Assembly: GCF_001649575.2 (NCBI RefSeq)
Contig: NC_051452.1
Location: 5,676,452-5,740,451 of the forward strand
Length of the DNA stretch: 64,000 nucleotides
From: Kryptolebias marmoratus
Taxonomy: Eukaryota; Chordata; Actinopteri; Cyprinodontiformes; Rivulidae
Reading direction: 5' to 3'
Both the position numbers and the translations under genes were made by a program. Positions 1 to 10,870 of this stretch are shown here, piece by piece; the stretch's first letter is position 1; each line of letters starts with the position of its first letter. The notes below the pieces were generated by a model. That model had not been told where the DNA came from and ran no database searches. It worked only from the letters and a program-made list of their open reading frames with translations.

Positions 1-1434
1 TCACTCAGCTTTCTGGAATAAAAACAAGGACAAAAAGGACACTGACACATGCTGTAAATCTGTGCCACAGTCGGATGATGGACACTTTTTGCTCCGAGCT
101 GCTGCGCTCGTGCATCAGCATGAGTCACGTGCATTCTTCAGTGGATCTCTGCATTTTTCCCAGCTAGGCGACGAGCCCACTCGGTGCTGCAAAGTGGCTC
201 TGATTGCACGGAGCGAATTCTCCACCACCTTTACTCTCCCGCTCCTTCCTGTCGGCAGCGGCATTCCGAGCCGTCAGATCGGATCTGGTCGTGGCGGGAG
301 CGAGATAATACGTCAGATTAAATATGTATGGGTGAATTAGGGCTATCTCAAGTATTATATCATTTAAATTCAAATCGCTCCATCGCTCCGTACCGTCTCA
401 TTACGATGCTTGAGAAATTAGCAGATAAAAACACTGTCACACGGGCCTGATATTAAGGCTAATTGAACCCCCCTTGAATTTCTCTTCCACTCTAACACTT
501 TATTGTAGAAAATGAAGAAGGGCTACCTATCAAAGGGGCTTCTTATGAGGGGTTTGTACAAAATTAAGATGTTCACCTTTTGAAAAATCTCATCACCTTC
601 TTCTCCCAAATTAAACTTCAAAGTGAAAACCCCTCCGGAGGATATTTCAGAGGCTGTTACATCTGAGGACCTTTGTGTCTCCCATTCAAAGACGCCACAC
701 AGCAGGTCTCTTGGCTTTCGCTGATCAATGGATACACACTCGTCTTTTTTTATCCAAAATCCAGATAATGTTTGACATTTCCCGCCCAACGGGAGCAAAG
801 ATACGGAGTTAACCTCGAAGTGCCGCCTTCCAGACCAGTCAGAGTTATTCAGCTTCATACAGGCAGCACATTTCCTCTGCCCAACTGTACAGCTCTTATC
901 AAGCATTTTAGTCAAAAACAGACAAAGAAATTATCGTCTTGACATTCCTTGAAGGAAAATTGAGAACATAATTTAAAACGCATGTAAAGAATTTGTCTTA
1001 ACCTGTAAAATAGCCTCTACTACTGAAATTCCTGCATGACGTATTTTGCTTTTATTTATTTTATGATGTGTAATTTTTATTTCTGAGCACTGAATGATGT
1101 CGAGGAATAAGCTGATAACTGAACTGTTAGTTAAAACTGGCAGAAGGGGAACTCCAATCAGCAAAACAGTCACTTAAAGCTAAATGTAGCCAAACTGTAG
1201 CTCAAAGCTAAAAGCAGCATAAGACAAATTAGAAATTGTAGATATTTTAATGCATTTCTATGGGATTTTTTTTAGATAAAGGTGACTTTAACAAGTATAA
1301 AAGTTACTAATATTAAAAATCAGAGCAGAGGGTTCCCAATCAAGTCGGACATTTAGAGAAATTAAAGTTTAAAACAGCAGAAAGCATTAAGAAGTAGTTT
1401 GAAACAAAAGAGGAAAAGTGAACTGACTCAGCAC
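1..1434. other. Non-coding, nothing assigned
   Basis: I see no gene, RNA gene or recognisable repeat here. The longest open frame is 130 codons on the minus strand (523-915). It has no recognisable domain, and its composition is what random AT-leaning DNA gives. The part before position 330 is somewhat richer in GC and CpG than what follows. Confidence 0.6.
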
Positions 1435-1960
1435 TTGCGATGTTAAAGCAACTATAAATTCTCTCTTCGGGGCGTCTGCCGTCTGAATTTTTCAATTATG
1501 ACGCTACAAACTGATCTGATCCTCTGGTATGATCACTTACAGAAGTATTTATTTCAGTTTCCTTCAGCACCACCCGCCCCTCACTGAAGGTCAAACGGCG
1601 TCTGCAGAGCTTAAGTCGTCCTCAAACAAATTACCGGAGAACAGCCGCGGTTCGGCTCCTGCTCCTTAAGGTGAGGTATTAGCAAAGCTTATTTATTTTC
1701 ATTTCCGCGGCTTTTATTTGCTCCTTTCCCCTGTGGTAAAGCAAAGGCTGATTTCTGCCATGATTCCCTCTTTAATTTTAATACCCTTTTCACTCATCAC
1801 ACAGACATTAGACACCCCCCTCCCCCCCATCCTTTTGAAATAATGTAACTTGGGCTCACACAGGAACACGGGGCCACCACAGGGAGGACTATAAACTAGC
1901 TTTATTTCTCTTTTTTACCCTCCCTGCAGTTAATTGGTGTACAGCCATGTGCATATATGA
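1435..1960. other. Unique GC-moderate DNA, possible regulatory island
   Basis: This unique stretch contains a CpG-bearing patch around 1590-1720, with the word CCGCGG near 1645 and again near 1706. A C-rich run lies near 1815-1830. No coding frame or repeat is visible. A regulatory role is only inferred from composition. Confidence 0.25.
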
Positions 1961-2007
1961 TAACAGTGGATTTTTTTCCTCCCAAAACACAGACAACCCC
2001 CTTCATG

Positions 2008-2028
2008 CACACACACACACACACACAC
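2008..2028. repeat. (CA)n microsatellite
   Basis: An uninterrupted CA dinucleotide run of about ten units. It causes short spurious open frames on both strands. Confidence 0.95.
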
Positions 2029-2114
2029 CTCCCCAACAAGGAAAAAGGGAGGTTAATTAATGTAAGGGGCTGCGTGTTCACCGCGATGCAGAGTTTAGTG
2101 CACCGCCGCTGCCA

Positions 2115-2133
2115 CCTCCTCCTCCTCCTCCTC
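2115..2133. repeat. (CTC)n microsatellite
   Basis: About six CTC trinucleotide units in a pyrimidine-rich stretch. Confidence 0.85.
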
Positions 2134-2154
2134 TCCATCAATCCCCTCCCCACC

Positions 2155-2425
2155 CCACATCCCCTGCCGCCTTAAGAGCCTTGATTCTTCGCTAATGACC
2201 TAGTTCTTTTAATGAGCGGTATTAACCCCTGGCTACAGTCGCCCAGGTCTTAATTGTCAAGCCAGGCTGAAACGCAGGAGACGAGTCCCTCGCCCATCAG
2301 CAGGTAGAAGGCGGCGCAGGCAGACATTAGCACGCCTCATCACCGGGGCCTCAGGAATAAATAATGAAAAAATAAAGAAAATTAAAAAAAGAACGTTGCC
2401 CCGGCAACTGGCAGGCCACTGTCAT
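2155..2425. promoter_or_regulatory. Candidate non-coding regulatory element containing an RFX X-box
   Basis: A unique island containing several AT-core words: TAATGA twice, TATTAACCCC and CTTAATTGTC. It also holds GTTGCCCCGGCAAC at 2395-2408, a perfect palindrome of GTTGCC and GGCAAC around a 2-bp spacer. That matches the X-box bound by RFX factors, which regulate ciliary and immune genes. The island has no long open frame and no similarity to the repeats in the window. Enhancer function is inferred from motif content; conservation was not tested. Confidence 0.4.
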
Positions 2426-2613
2426 CAACTAAGTTACCCCCACCCCCCACCTCCCTTGTGATGATGATCATCCTCCCCCTTCACCCATATTTCATTTTTT
2501 GGACCGTCTCCTGCTGCGGCCAGAGTGGGGAGGAAACTCACCGAAAAAAAAATATATATAAAAATTATAATCAGAGCGTGTTCTGCTTAAGAAACCTGCA
2601 AACTCATTAAGAC

Positions 2614-2680
2614 TTTTTTTTTTTTTTTTGGGGGGGGGGGGGGGGGGNNNNNNNNGGGGGGGGGGGGGGGGAGAGAGAGA
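2614..2680. repeat. T16 / poly-G tract with 8-base N gap
   Basis: Sixteen Ts (2614-2629) run into 18 Gs (2630-2647). Eight Ns follow (2648-2655), then 16 more Gs (2656-2671) and a GA repeat. The Ns are an assembly or base-calling gap inside a homopurine G tract, so the true length is unknown. Long G runs can form G-quadruplexes and often stall polymerases. Confidence 0.9.
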
Positions 2681-2985
2681 AAGAAAGCAAACCGGGTCCT
2701 TTCATTTACAGAAAACCTGATTAAAAATTCCCCTTTATGTTGCACCCAAGAGGTGTGTTTTAAAATTCAAACACTATTTACTATTAAGCATAATATAAAA
2801 TAAATCCAATAACGAGATATAGAAATATAGACACCTAATTAGAACGAGGACGCCGCGCAGCCTCATGAAACACTAATGGCTTTAATGAAGAAAGGTCCAA
2901 AATAGAAAGAGACCCGTTCAGATGAAGGTGTCAGCAGCCACTCTGCAGTCAGAACAAATCTAAATAAAAGGGAAAAATATGACAA

Positions 2986-3250
2986 TTAAAGGCCTAGCAT
3001 TCCTAAAAGACAAACGTGTAACCCGCCGCCCTTCGAGATCAGTTTGTGCTTAAAGTGTGTGTTCAGGGTGACTCTCAGCTACTGCCACAGCAAAGCCGTT
3101 ACAGACATTATTTGTTTGCCAAGTTGGACCCCGGGTGACTCTAAAATTTAACCAGCTGTAGACGTACATCCAGGTATTACATTAGAATTTGTCCAGTGGT
3201 TCATGAGATATTTTGTTAACACACATGCAAACAGGAAGAACATGAAAAAG
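2986..3250 (+). repeat. RepA dispersed repeat, copy 1
   Basis: This copy starts with the family head word GGCCTAGCATTCC. It then carries a GCCCGCCGCC-like block, CAGCTACTGCCAC (usual form AGCTACTACCACACC), ACATCCAG, and the near-invariant end word CATGAGATATTTTG followed by TTAACA. It is internally shortened compared with the full copy at 27254-27890. The family is assigned by comparison within this window, not by a database. Confidence 0.75.
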
Positions 3251-3708
3251 GTAATTAAACTAATTTTTATTTTCCTCCAACTAATTTACTAATTGTGTAG
3301 TTTTTTGGTGATTTCTCTCGCTCCAAAAAATGAAAATTCTTGCATAAATAAATGTTCACATCAAAACAAATCATTCAAACATTTGGGATAAAACAGAAAA
3401 AGTGGACAGATCAAATACCTGGGAAAAAAAAAGAAAAGACTAAAGCAAAGGGAACAACAAACACTCGGTCCAACTGGGAGGAAGTCAGTCAGATTAGCCG
3501 CCCCCGTTGACCAAATATGGGCGTGTGCCGCACCCTAACGCTCATCTTGTTAGGAAATGAGTCCATTTCCCATTAGGATGCTGCTGCTCTGCCTTTACAG
3601 CTGGGAGTATTAGCAGCAATAAACCTTACTGTCAATCTGCAGGAGGGTGGAGTGTGTGTACACTGTCAGTTCATTTGGGCTTTTCAGACTGTGTGCAAGC
3701 GTGCGTGT

Positions 3709-3729
3709 GAGGAGGAGGAGGAGGAGGAG
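3709..3729. repeat. (GAG)n microsatellite
   Basis: Seven GAG units. They read as poly-Glu in one frame and poly-Pro/Ser in others. Confidence 0.85.
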
Positions 3730-3878
3730 CCGGCGGACTCGGCCAGAGTTCGGGTCGTTGCAGTGACAGCCCGTTGGTCAGATCAGGAGAGGGGAGACCT
3801 TGACTCGAGCTGTCCAACCAGCAACGAGCCCCGCAGCACTGGGACCAGTATGACAAGGGCAGCGGGAAGGGCGGCTGA

Positions 3879-3899
3879 ACACACACACACGCACACACG
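3879..3899. repeat. (CA)n microsatellite, interrupted
   Basis: An ACACAC run with a single GC interruption. Confidence 0.85.
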
Positions 3900-4489
3900 A
3901 ACACTGCTGTTGCAAGCACAAAGGTTAGACACAGAAACGCCTCAAAATACAAGTTGTCAGCTTGATAAAATATGAAAAACAGAAATACCTAAAAAGTGGA
4001 CAAAACAGCCCTAAAAGACGAGGAGTTCTGGGCAGAGAGAGACACATATTGTACACCTGACACGCACGTCAGCCCTGTCCGTTTGATGCATGCTCCTGCT
4101 TGTTTCACTTGAAAGTTTTCTACTTGTCCAGCCTGCAGGGGGGTGGACACAGATCTGACTCAACAGCAGCCACAGGACTGGATGCATCATCTATTCGCCG
4201 TCTGGATGGTCGGCCTCTTCGGGCAGGCAGTCTGAGATTATATTTCCCATCATCGAGTCAAAGACAACAACTCCCTTTGCATGAAACAGCTCACCATGTC
4301 TACTCCTGGACTCCCTGGGGTGCCGGCAACTGATTACGTGTCAGACCTTAATATTTCTCAAACACAACGCCGTGCTCTGCCAAAGATTTATCAAAACAAA
4401 AGTACGAAAATCAAAAAGAAACTTTTCAGAATACCATAAGAGAAAAGCAGAGAGAAAAATAGAATCGTAGACATTTCTTTACATTGCTG

Positions 4490-5265
4490 CAGACATCTTT
4501 CCTTCAACCCTCACTAGCTTTCCACATCCCCACAGCATGATGCTGCCACCACCATGCTTCACTGGAGGAATAGTATTGGCCAGGTGATGAGTGTAATCTT
4601 TGTCCCATCAGATCAGAAAGTTTTGTTTCGTGTAGTCTGAGTCCTTCAGGTCCATTTTGATGCCTTTTAACTGAGGAGTGGCTTCCATCTGGCCACAATA
4701 CGGAGGTCTACAAAAATGGTTGTCAATCTGGACCGTCCTCTCTCTTCAGACCAACGCTGGAGCTCGGTCAGAGTGACCTCTGGGTTACTGGTCACCTGAT
4801 GAAGGCCCTTCTACCACCATCGCTCAGCTTTAAGAAGAGTCCTGGTGGTTCCAGACGATGTAGGCCACTCTGCAATCCTGACTGACAGGTCCACAGACAG
4901 TTCCTTGGGCTTCATAGCTCCGTCTGGACTCTGTGTAAGGTGCCATAGTTGACGGTGCATGTCAGAGAAGTACAGAGAAGTGTGTGCCTTTCCAAATCTT
5001 GCCCAATCTACAGAATTTACCTCAGATGGGTTTTAATCAAGTTGTAGAAACATCTGAAGGCTGATCAGTGGAAACAGGATACAGCTGAGCTCAATATGGA
5101 GTGGCATTGCAAAGACTGAATACTTATGTAAAAGTTTGACATTATATTTTCTAAATGTTTTAACAAAACAATATTTCCACTTTGTCATTAAGGGGTATTC
5201 TGTGAAAAATGAATTTAATCCATTTTGGAATAAGGCTGTAACTTTAAAAATGAGAAAAAAAGGTG
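4490..5265 (-). mobile_element. Tc1-like DNA transposon relic (defective)
   Basis: Tc1/mariner transposases cut and paste their own element using a DDE-type nuclease. On the minus strand the relic reads a transposase N-terminus beginning MKPKELSVDLSVRI (start codon at 4915). Further on, at about 4525-4563, it reads the family hallmark GGGSIMLWG. These two motifs lie only about 370 bp apart, too close for an intact gene, so the middle is deleted. The last catalytic part and the left terminal repeat are gone. The right flank (5116-5262) keeps the typical words TGAATACTTATGTAAA and ATTTTGGAATAAGGCTG ahead of an eroded inverted repeat. Frameshifts break the frame. It belongs to a family common in teleosts and is non-functional. 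Confidence 0.88.
4766..4778. promoter_or_regulatory. Perfect estrogen-response-element palindrome within Tc1 relic
   Basis: GGTCAGAGTGACC matches the full palindromic ERE consensus GGTCAnnnTGACC exactly. It lies in the former transposase coding region. Binding by an estrogen receptor is not shown. It may be a chance product of mutational decay. Confidence 0.35.
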
Positions 5266-6160
5266 AAGAGCTGGAAATTCAAAGAACGCAAAGCACCTTA
5301 ACAAACCTCCGCTGCTCACACTGCACATAATTCACGGGAGGAGAAAATTAAAAAATAATAAAAACGAGGCCTTTTCTGTGGCACAGTTTTCTTCAGGGCT
5401 CTGCTCTTCAGAAGCAATGACACTGTACTTTTGTGAGGTTTGTCTTCTAAAAGCAATAAACGAGAATATCCTGCCTGAATGGGGAGTCTAAGAAGCTTCA
5501 CGGTAAATTTGAGGGGGGGAGATCCGTGGATGCCTCAGGAGCCACCAAATGTCTTTCCTTAAGCCCTCGGCATGCAGGGGGGTGGGGGGTGGAGAAGACT
5601 ATTTCCTCTCTTCCTCCTTACTTCCACCTTTTCATTTCTGTTTGAAGTAACGCAAAATGAAACCGTGCGAGGGCCGTCATTACCGCCATCATCATTGCTA
5701 CGATCATCATCATCATCATCATGGTTGTCGACAACATCATAGAGACCCCTCCAAGTCATCCCGTGGTATTGCCCATCATTTTTCCTCCGATGTCAGCGCA
5801 GGTTACGATCTGTAATCCATGAGCGCCTCAGAATTAGAATGTCCCCCATAAGTTTTATGTTTTAGCTCGTTGCTTTCCTTTTTTTGTCCCTGTTTTTTTT
5901 GTTGCCCCGAAGGCTTTAGCGATGCTCTATATGCCCCAACATTTATTCCTCCGACTCTCAGCCTCACCTCCAGGCTAGCTGTGACAGATGGTTATAGGCA
6001 CACAATAGTATTAGTTGTTTTTTTCCTCAGCTTCCTCCTCCCATACTGTTTTTTCACTCCTCTCCTGTACAACAAATAGCGATCAGACTCAGAGGCCTGA
6101 TTCTCGTGGAGGTAAACTCTGCTTTAAAGGCTCCTGTGCATCGTCTGTCACTTAATGCTC
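5266..6160. other. Non-coding, nothing assigned
   Basis: No gene recognised. Contents include a G-rich patch near 5511-5590 and a (CAT)n run at 5702-5722. Pyrimidine-rich, T-rich sequence at 5870-6065 opens a hydrophobic-looking 69-codon frame without real protein features. Confidence 0.5.
5702..5722. repeat. (ATC)n microsatellite
   Basis: About seven ATC units. They encode a poly-Asp run in a spurious minus-strand frame. Confidence 0.85.
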
Positions 6161-6165
6161 CCATC

Positions 6166-6189
6166 TCCTCCTCCTCCTGCTGCTGCTGT
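6166..6189. repeat. (CTC)n-(CTG)n compound microsatellite
   Basis: Four to five CTC units pass directly into four CTG units. Confidence 0.8.
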
Positions 6190-6199
6190 TGGCACTCTA

Positions 6200-6560
6200 A
6201 GGTAAGCTGCATTAACCTCACCAACTGTTATTAAAAAGATGTATTTCCCCAGGTTTCCTCCTGCACCTCCACACAAACCGAACAAATACCAGCGTGGCGT
6301 CATAAATTCTCCACGCCAGCCGCAGTCGGTCTAATTTCAATCCCACAGTCACTCGTGGCAGACGAGAGCAGCCGGATGATGCATCGGGGTAAATAAGGCG
6401 GGTAAAATTAGCCCCTCCTGTCATCCCCCTGCACCTTTCAAGCCCCCCGAGGCATCCTGGGAAATTGACTGCACGCTAGATTTTCAAAATTAGCCCCTTA
6501 ATGTTAGCCAGACGAACAGGGTTGGGCAGGGCTGGGGTAATGCCTTTTTCGGTGTCACCC
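6200..6560. promoter_or_regulatory. Candidate non-coding regulatory island
   Basis: A unique, GC-moderate stretch with repeated ATTAGCCCC words (near 6408 and 6490), TTAATGTTAGCC and a CpG-bearing block at 6290-6380. The minus-strand 68-codon frame (6218-6424) has no family signature. The regulatory call rests on composition alone. Confidence 0.25.
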
Positions 6561-7486
6561 AGAGCGGATTAATTACAAATTTTTCACCTCATTTTGTATT
6601 TATATCATTCAGTGTTCATAAAAGGAGACCCTGAAATGACTGAACAGTGAAATTTGCAGGTGATGCATGAACCTTTAACCCTTTTTTAACCTCGTCGTCA
6701 ACTAATTTAGCCTCACCTGCATGAAAAACCTCCATTAATTTTGTTTTTTTTTTAATAATGTAAGCATCAATATGCGTATGGCATTCATTTAGTGCTGCGA
6801 CAAACTAAAAACTGCAGATGGGAAGCAGTTAAATGAAGTCACTAATGCAGATTTTTTTCAATGACTGGGGCATCAAGGCTCATCAGAGCTGCTGCAAACA
6901 GAGTCAGTGACTGTGGGCTGATGGAGGTAAGGAGCTGATTCAGCTGGTGAGTGAGGAAAGTTCATTCCTTAACCACATCATTACGGCTGAACGGCCTCCA
7001 GGTCTCAGCTCGGGTGCCGTTCAGGGTTCAGTGAGGGAGCTTTGTTTGGGCTCCGAGTCGAGACAAATGACTGGAACAGGCCAAGTATCAGAAGCAGGCC
7101 AAACGCAGACATGCTGGAGTCATCAATCTGCGCAGCGCGGCCAAAGCCGGGGACCGAGGTTTATTCTAAACCAACGCAGCGCTCATTTAAAACCTCTTCA
7201 GGTGATGTTTGTTGGAGAAGAAAACTGTTGAAGAAGAATCCCTGTAAGGTGATGAAAGTGGACCGCACACGGAGGAAAACATATGAAGTTGGCACGGTTG
7301 GAGGCAGTTTGGATTTCATGCTCAGAGGACTTCGTCACGTTGTTTGTACTCAACAATACCACTGATCGCTTTCCAAAGATGTTGAAATTGATTTCCCACC
7401 TTCCAGGAAGATGTTGTTTTGGCAACATTTCACCACTCTACATCCACAGAAACAAAGTCCTCAACTAAAGACATCAGAATAAATCA
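6561..7486. other. Non-coding, nothing assigned
   Basis: Overlapping open frames of 94 and 107 codons exist at 6947-7365, but they show no domain or splice context. I see no recognisable repeat. Confidence 0.5.
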
Positions 7487-7575
7487 ATAAAAGGCCTAGC
7501 TTTTCTTAAATGAACGCCTGCCGCCTTTCACGCCAGCGTTTCAGACCGAGGTCATCTTCTAACTTTAACTAAAAT
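7487..7575 (+). repeat. RepA head fragment
   Basis: Only the family head is present: AAGGCCTAGC, a shortened palindrome region, then GCCTGCCGCCTTTCACGCC and the GAGGTCATCTT block. The rest of the element is missing. Confidence 0.6.
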
Positions 7576-8049
7576 GAACCTACCTGATATTTACAGCTAA
7601 ACAAGCGACAGGAAAAGGTACTTTCAGCAGTTTTCCATACAGAGTGTCACTAAATTGTGTCTAAAATGCAGTGATCAGTTTTATTGTTGAGCTCGTTGCT
7701 TTGTTTATGCAACGTTCTGACTGACATTACAGCTGCTCTCCAAATAAACAAGAACGTTCACATTTTCTACATACTTTAGACAGACTGCTGTAACTGTGGG
7801 ACGTAGTTTTGTGCTTCTGTTTGAGTTTATACCTTTTCTACACATTTGTACTAACAAAAGATTCTTGTAATAAAGAGAAAATTATAAATTCAGATTTGAC
7901 TTTAATAATAGCCTGGTACCTTCAGCTCTTTAGGATTTTGGCCTTTTTAAAATAGATTTTGTGGCTCTATACAAATCATATTTAGTAAAAAAGACGGTAA
8001 AATTGACTTTCAGTTGTGGAGGTTGCAGACCTTTGATCTTTCTTGTGGA
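7576..8049. other. Non-coding, AT-rich
   Basis: AT-rich sequence without recognisable genes or repeats. Confidence 0.5.
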
Positions 8050-8252
8050 GAACTGTCAGCTACTGGTATACCAACATTTAACAACATATCTGTAAAATTC
8101 AGCCATTATTCTGACAGAAAGTTAATTACCTATGGCAGCCACCTTAAATTTAGACTAAAAAGGTAATCAGTTTAGACCTAGTGATTGCTTTTTGACAGTT
8201 TCATTGAAATCAAGATATTTTACTAACAACAGGGTTGATTCCAGTAGTTACT
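8050..8252 (+). repeat. RepA copy, first monomer, interrupted by a LINE
   Basis: Carries CAGCTACTGG, an ATCTGTAAAATTCAGCCATT block, GGCAGCCACCTTAAAT, AAAGGTAATCAGTT, a GTTTCATTGAAATC block and ATATTTTACTAACAACAGGG. It ends in GGTTGATTCCAGTAGTTA exactly where the LINE begins. The next monomer resumes at 8941. Confidence 0.75.
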
Positions 8253-8940
8253 GGCAATATTTTAAACATGTTAATGTTAAAGGCTTGCATAATATGTATT
8301 TTTCTTTGGTTATGCTTTATTTATCTTATTGCTCGGATATTTGGGGAAATGCAAGTAAAACAACCATTGATATTTAAGTTGCAAAAAAAAGCTATCCGGC
8401 TTATTAATAACGTGGAATATTGTGAACCAACTAATAAACTCTATTCAAGGTAATACATTAAAATTTAAAGATGTTGTATAGATAAAAATGTTGGAAATAG
8501 TGCATAAAGCACTGAACAAAAGGTTTCCTTCCGGTATTCAGAAATTATTTCAGTTAAGACAATAAATATAATTTGTGAGGTTTGTTTATATTTGAATGTG
8601 CAAAAAGAGAAAAGCCAGGTAAAGTCAAGGTGTGTTTCAGTTATTGGTGTGAAACTATGGAATGAGCGGAATGACGATTTTAAGTTATGTTCGTTTTGGT
8701 GAGTTTTAAAAGAGCTTTAAAATGTAAATTGATAAAATGTTACACTGTTAGTTAGATATATGCATGTATTGTGAAGATATCTTGGTAGGTTGTTTGGCTC
8801 TTAAGTAGGGTCGGCAAGAATAAGCTTTGGCTTCAGCCTGTTCCTTTTTTGGTAAATTACAGGTTTATTTTGGTAAATTATCAACATTAAACACAAGAAA
8901 TAAAAAGTCAATAAACAAAGTGAATTGATTGATTGATAGA
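8253..8940 (+). mobile_element. 5'-truncated LINE (non-LTR retrotransposon) 3' fragment
   Basis: The start reads as the C-terminal part of a LINE reverse transcriptase. YLSYCSDIWGN lies in one frame. LQKKAIRLINNVEYCEPTN follows in the next frame, so a frameshift near 8375 separates them. Further decayed coding sequence and a 3' UTR follow, with ATAAGCTTTGGCTTCAGCC near 8820. The end is an ATTGATTGATTGATA tail, the kind of short 3' tandem many fish LINEs have. Severe 5' truncation and internal stops make it inactive. It sits inside a RepA copy and so is younger than that copy. Clade is uncertain. Confidence 0.82.
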
Positions 8941-9095
8941 TACCACATCAAATTTTAGCTCAGGAACTGTAAAACCGACTGTTACAGCTATCTGTCTGCT
9001 GTTGTTGATTAGCTGTGGCAACCATCTTGAATCGGGACTTTAATTAATTGTAGATGTACATCCAATGACTACATTGTTTGAGAATAAAAATAAGC
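8941..9095 (+). repeat. RepA copy, second monomer after the LINE
   Basis: Begins TACCACATCAAATTTTAGC, the usual text following AGCTAC. Continues with ATTAGCTGTGGCAACCATC, TTGAATCGGG and TAGATGTACATCCAATGA, then decays. Confidence 0.75.
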
Positions 9096-10437
9096 TAGTT
9101 TAGAAAGAAAGGTGCTAGTAGCAGAAAGCTCAGTTTGATTGGCCGTTTATCTTAGTTAAGTAATATCAACAGACATTTGAGTAGATAATGAATAATGTCA
9201 ACATTTATTTAATAAAACCATTTCTTTGCTTCCATCCTCCTCATTCTAGGCCAGACTTGCTCTTTTTCCCGATCCTTAGTGGAGGTAGAGAAACAGTTGG
9301 GGGGGAGGGGGTACAGAGGTCGCAGAGTCGGATGTGGGCCTGCCGGGACCTGCCGAGGATTAACACAAGCGCTGCGCTCAGGACATATGGCATTTGTCAT
9401 CTCCCACTGGGGGAGAAGAGCCTCCCTCCCACCCCCATGAACTCCCTCATCGCATCTCTATCCGACTTTCCCTCACTCGATTCTCTCCTCCTGTCGGGAT
9501 TTAAAGGCTCCAAGTGCTTTAGTTGTTTACTGTGCATTAAATGCCCTCCTCCTTCGTTTACCGCCCCCCCCAGAACTTCGCAGCGTTATGAGAAAAATGG
9601 CTCAGCGGAGGAGAGGGTGCTGACGCTGTGCAGCCCCTCTCATCGCAGGAAGGTGCTCACTTTTAATTCCGCGGGATGAAGTGAAGAGGGCAGGCGTGGC
9701 GGACAAAGTGACACCTGCTCTCACAGAGAAAATGAGTCGTTTGGTAAAATTAAAGTAAACTGCATGGCAACACCTGAAATTTCTGCAGAGAAAGCACAGC
9801 CGATTTCTAGATTTAATATAATTAGGTTTCAAGATTTTTAATTTTACTGACTGAAAACCTTTCCTCATAGTATTCAATGATTGTTTAAAACCATTATAAA
9901 CAGATGAGTATTTCACGTGCTTCATTTAATGAGTTTTACAACTGAACAAAAACTTAAAGTATTACTGTTAATTTTTATAATTAATATGTCTTGTTTGGGA
10001 ACTAGAAATATATTTTATTCATCAAGACTTAATGGGTCAAACCAACAAACAAGCTGGGTCCTAAACGTCCTTTAGGTTTAAATTAAAAATCATCTCGGGG
10101 ATTGTCAGTTTGCTGGTTTAACGACAGCTTAATTCCCAACTTTGTGACCAATCTGATTTCCAGTAGCTCCAGTACAGCTGAATTTGAGCTCAATGCAAAT
10201 TGAAGTCATATCTAAGCTCTCAGGATTCTCCTTTAGGAATGAATCAGAAACCTAAACGTATCGTTTAGGAAATGAGGCCTTTACTTTCGTTCTTCTGAAC
10301 CAAACCTGCTAAATGCTTCAAAGCTTTACACACTTTTGTTTGGTTTTAAACGGTTGAAACTCAGCCTTAGTTTTCCACGTAACAAAGCTAATTAGAGTGA
10401 CGTTCATGCTGTACAACCTGTCGAACCTTTCCAGAGC
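9096..10437. other. Non-coding; contains a 163-codon open frame of doubtful meaning
   Basis: An open frame on the plus strand spans 9188-9679 but begins with AT-rich DNA. It then crosses a G-run (9297-9310) and a C-run (9564-9572), with no domain, signal or known family. I read it as chance. The 9240-9700 segment is GC-richer than its surroundings and could be regulatory. The rest is unique AT-leaning DNA. Confidence 0.4.
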
Positions 10438-10870
10438 ATGAATACTATCATTCAGCCTCACACTCAGCCAGGTATGCTCGTGTCATCCTCCATCTTCATA
10501 AACAGGCATGTTATTACAGCAAGATGGAGTGCCGTGCTTTTCTCACACCACTTTTCTTTATGGGACATGGTAATGTGCCGGAAATCAAAGCTTGTAATTC
10601 GGCGGTTGATGTTTATTGTGCGCCTCCCGTGTCTAGAGACGTTTGATAAACAGCATGTTGCAAAAGCAGGAAAAAAAAGGTGTTGGAGTATCTTGTGGGA
10701 GCTTGCCAAAATAATACCTCCATTGAGCGCAGCTACCGTGTGAAAATGCCTCTCCTCACTGACTCATATTTCACCGCCAGAACGAGCGGTTTGCCGTATG
10801 GGCCCGGTGATGAATTACACCAAAGCATATTCCTTATGGGAAATTTGGATGGTGTTGAAGAGAAGGGGGA
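10438..10870. promoter_or_regulatory. Candidate non-coding regulatory island
   Basis: Unique DNA with clustered factor-like words: AATCAAAG (TCF/LEF-like) near 10587, GATGTTTATTG near 10608, TTTGATAAACA (forkhead-like) near 10643, and two TTATGGGA-type words near 10560 and 10838. Frames on both strands (101, 81 and 129 codons) lack any protein signature. Typical of vertebrate enhancers, but conservation was not tested. Confidence 0.35.

Larger units (their letters stand above)
3251..4489. other. Non-coding, with short simple repeats
   Basis: No gene recognised. Overlapping frames on both strands at 3652-3975 are created by a (GAG)n run (3709-3729) and a (CA)n run (3879-3899) and are not credible proteins. 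The segment around 3480-3640 is unique and GC-moderate. Confidence 0.5.

Noticed and set aside
3652..3975. Overlapping frames with poly-Glu and poly-Thr/His runs
   Set aside because: Produced by (GAG)n and (CA)n microsatellites.
9188..9679. 163-codon plus-strand open frame
   Set aside because: Crosses G- and C-runs, has no domain, no start context and no splice signals. Likely chance in GC-richer DNA.
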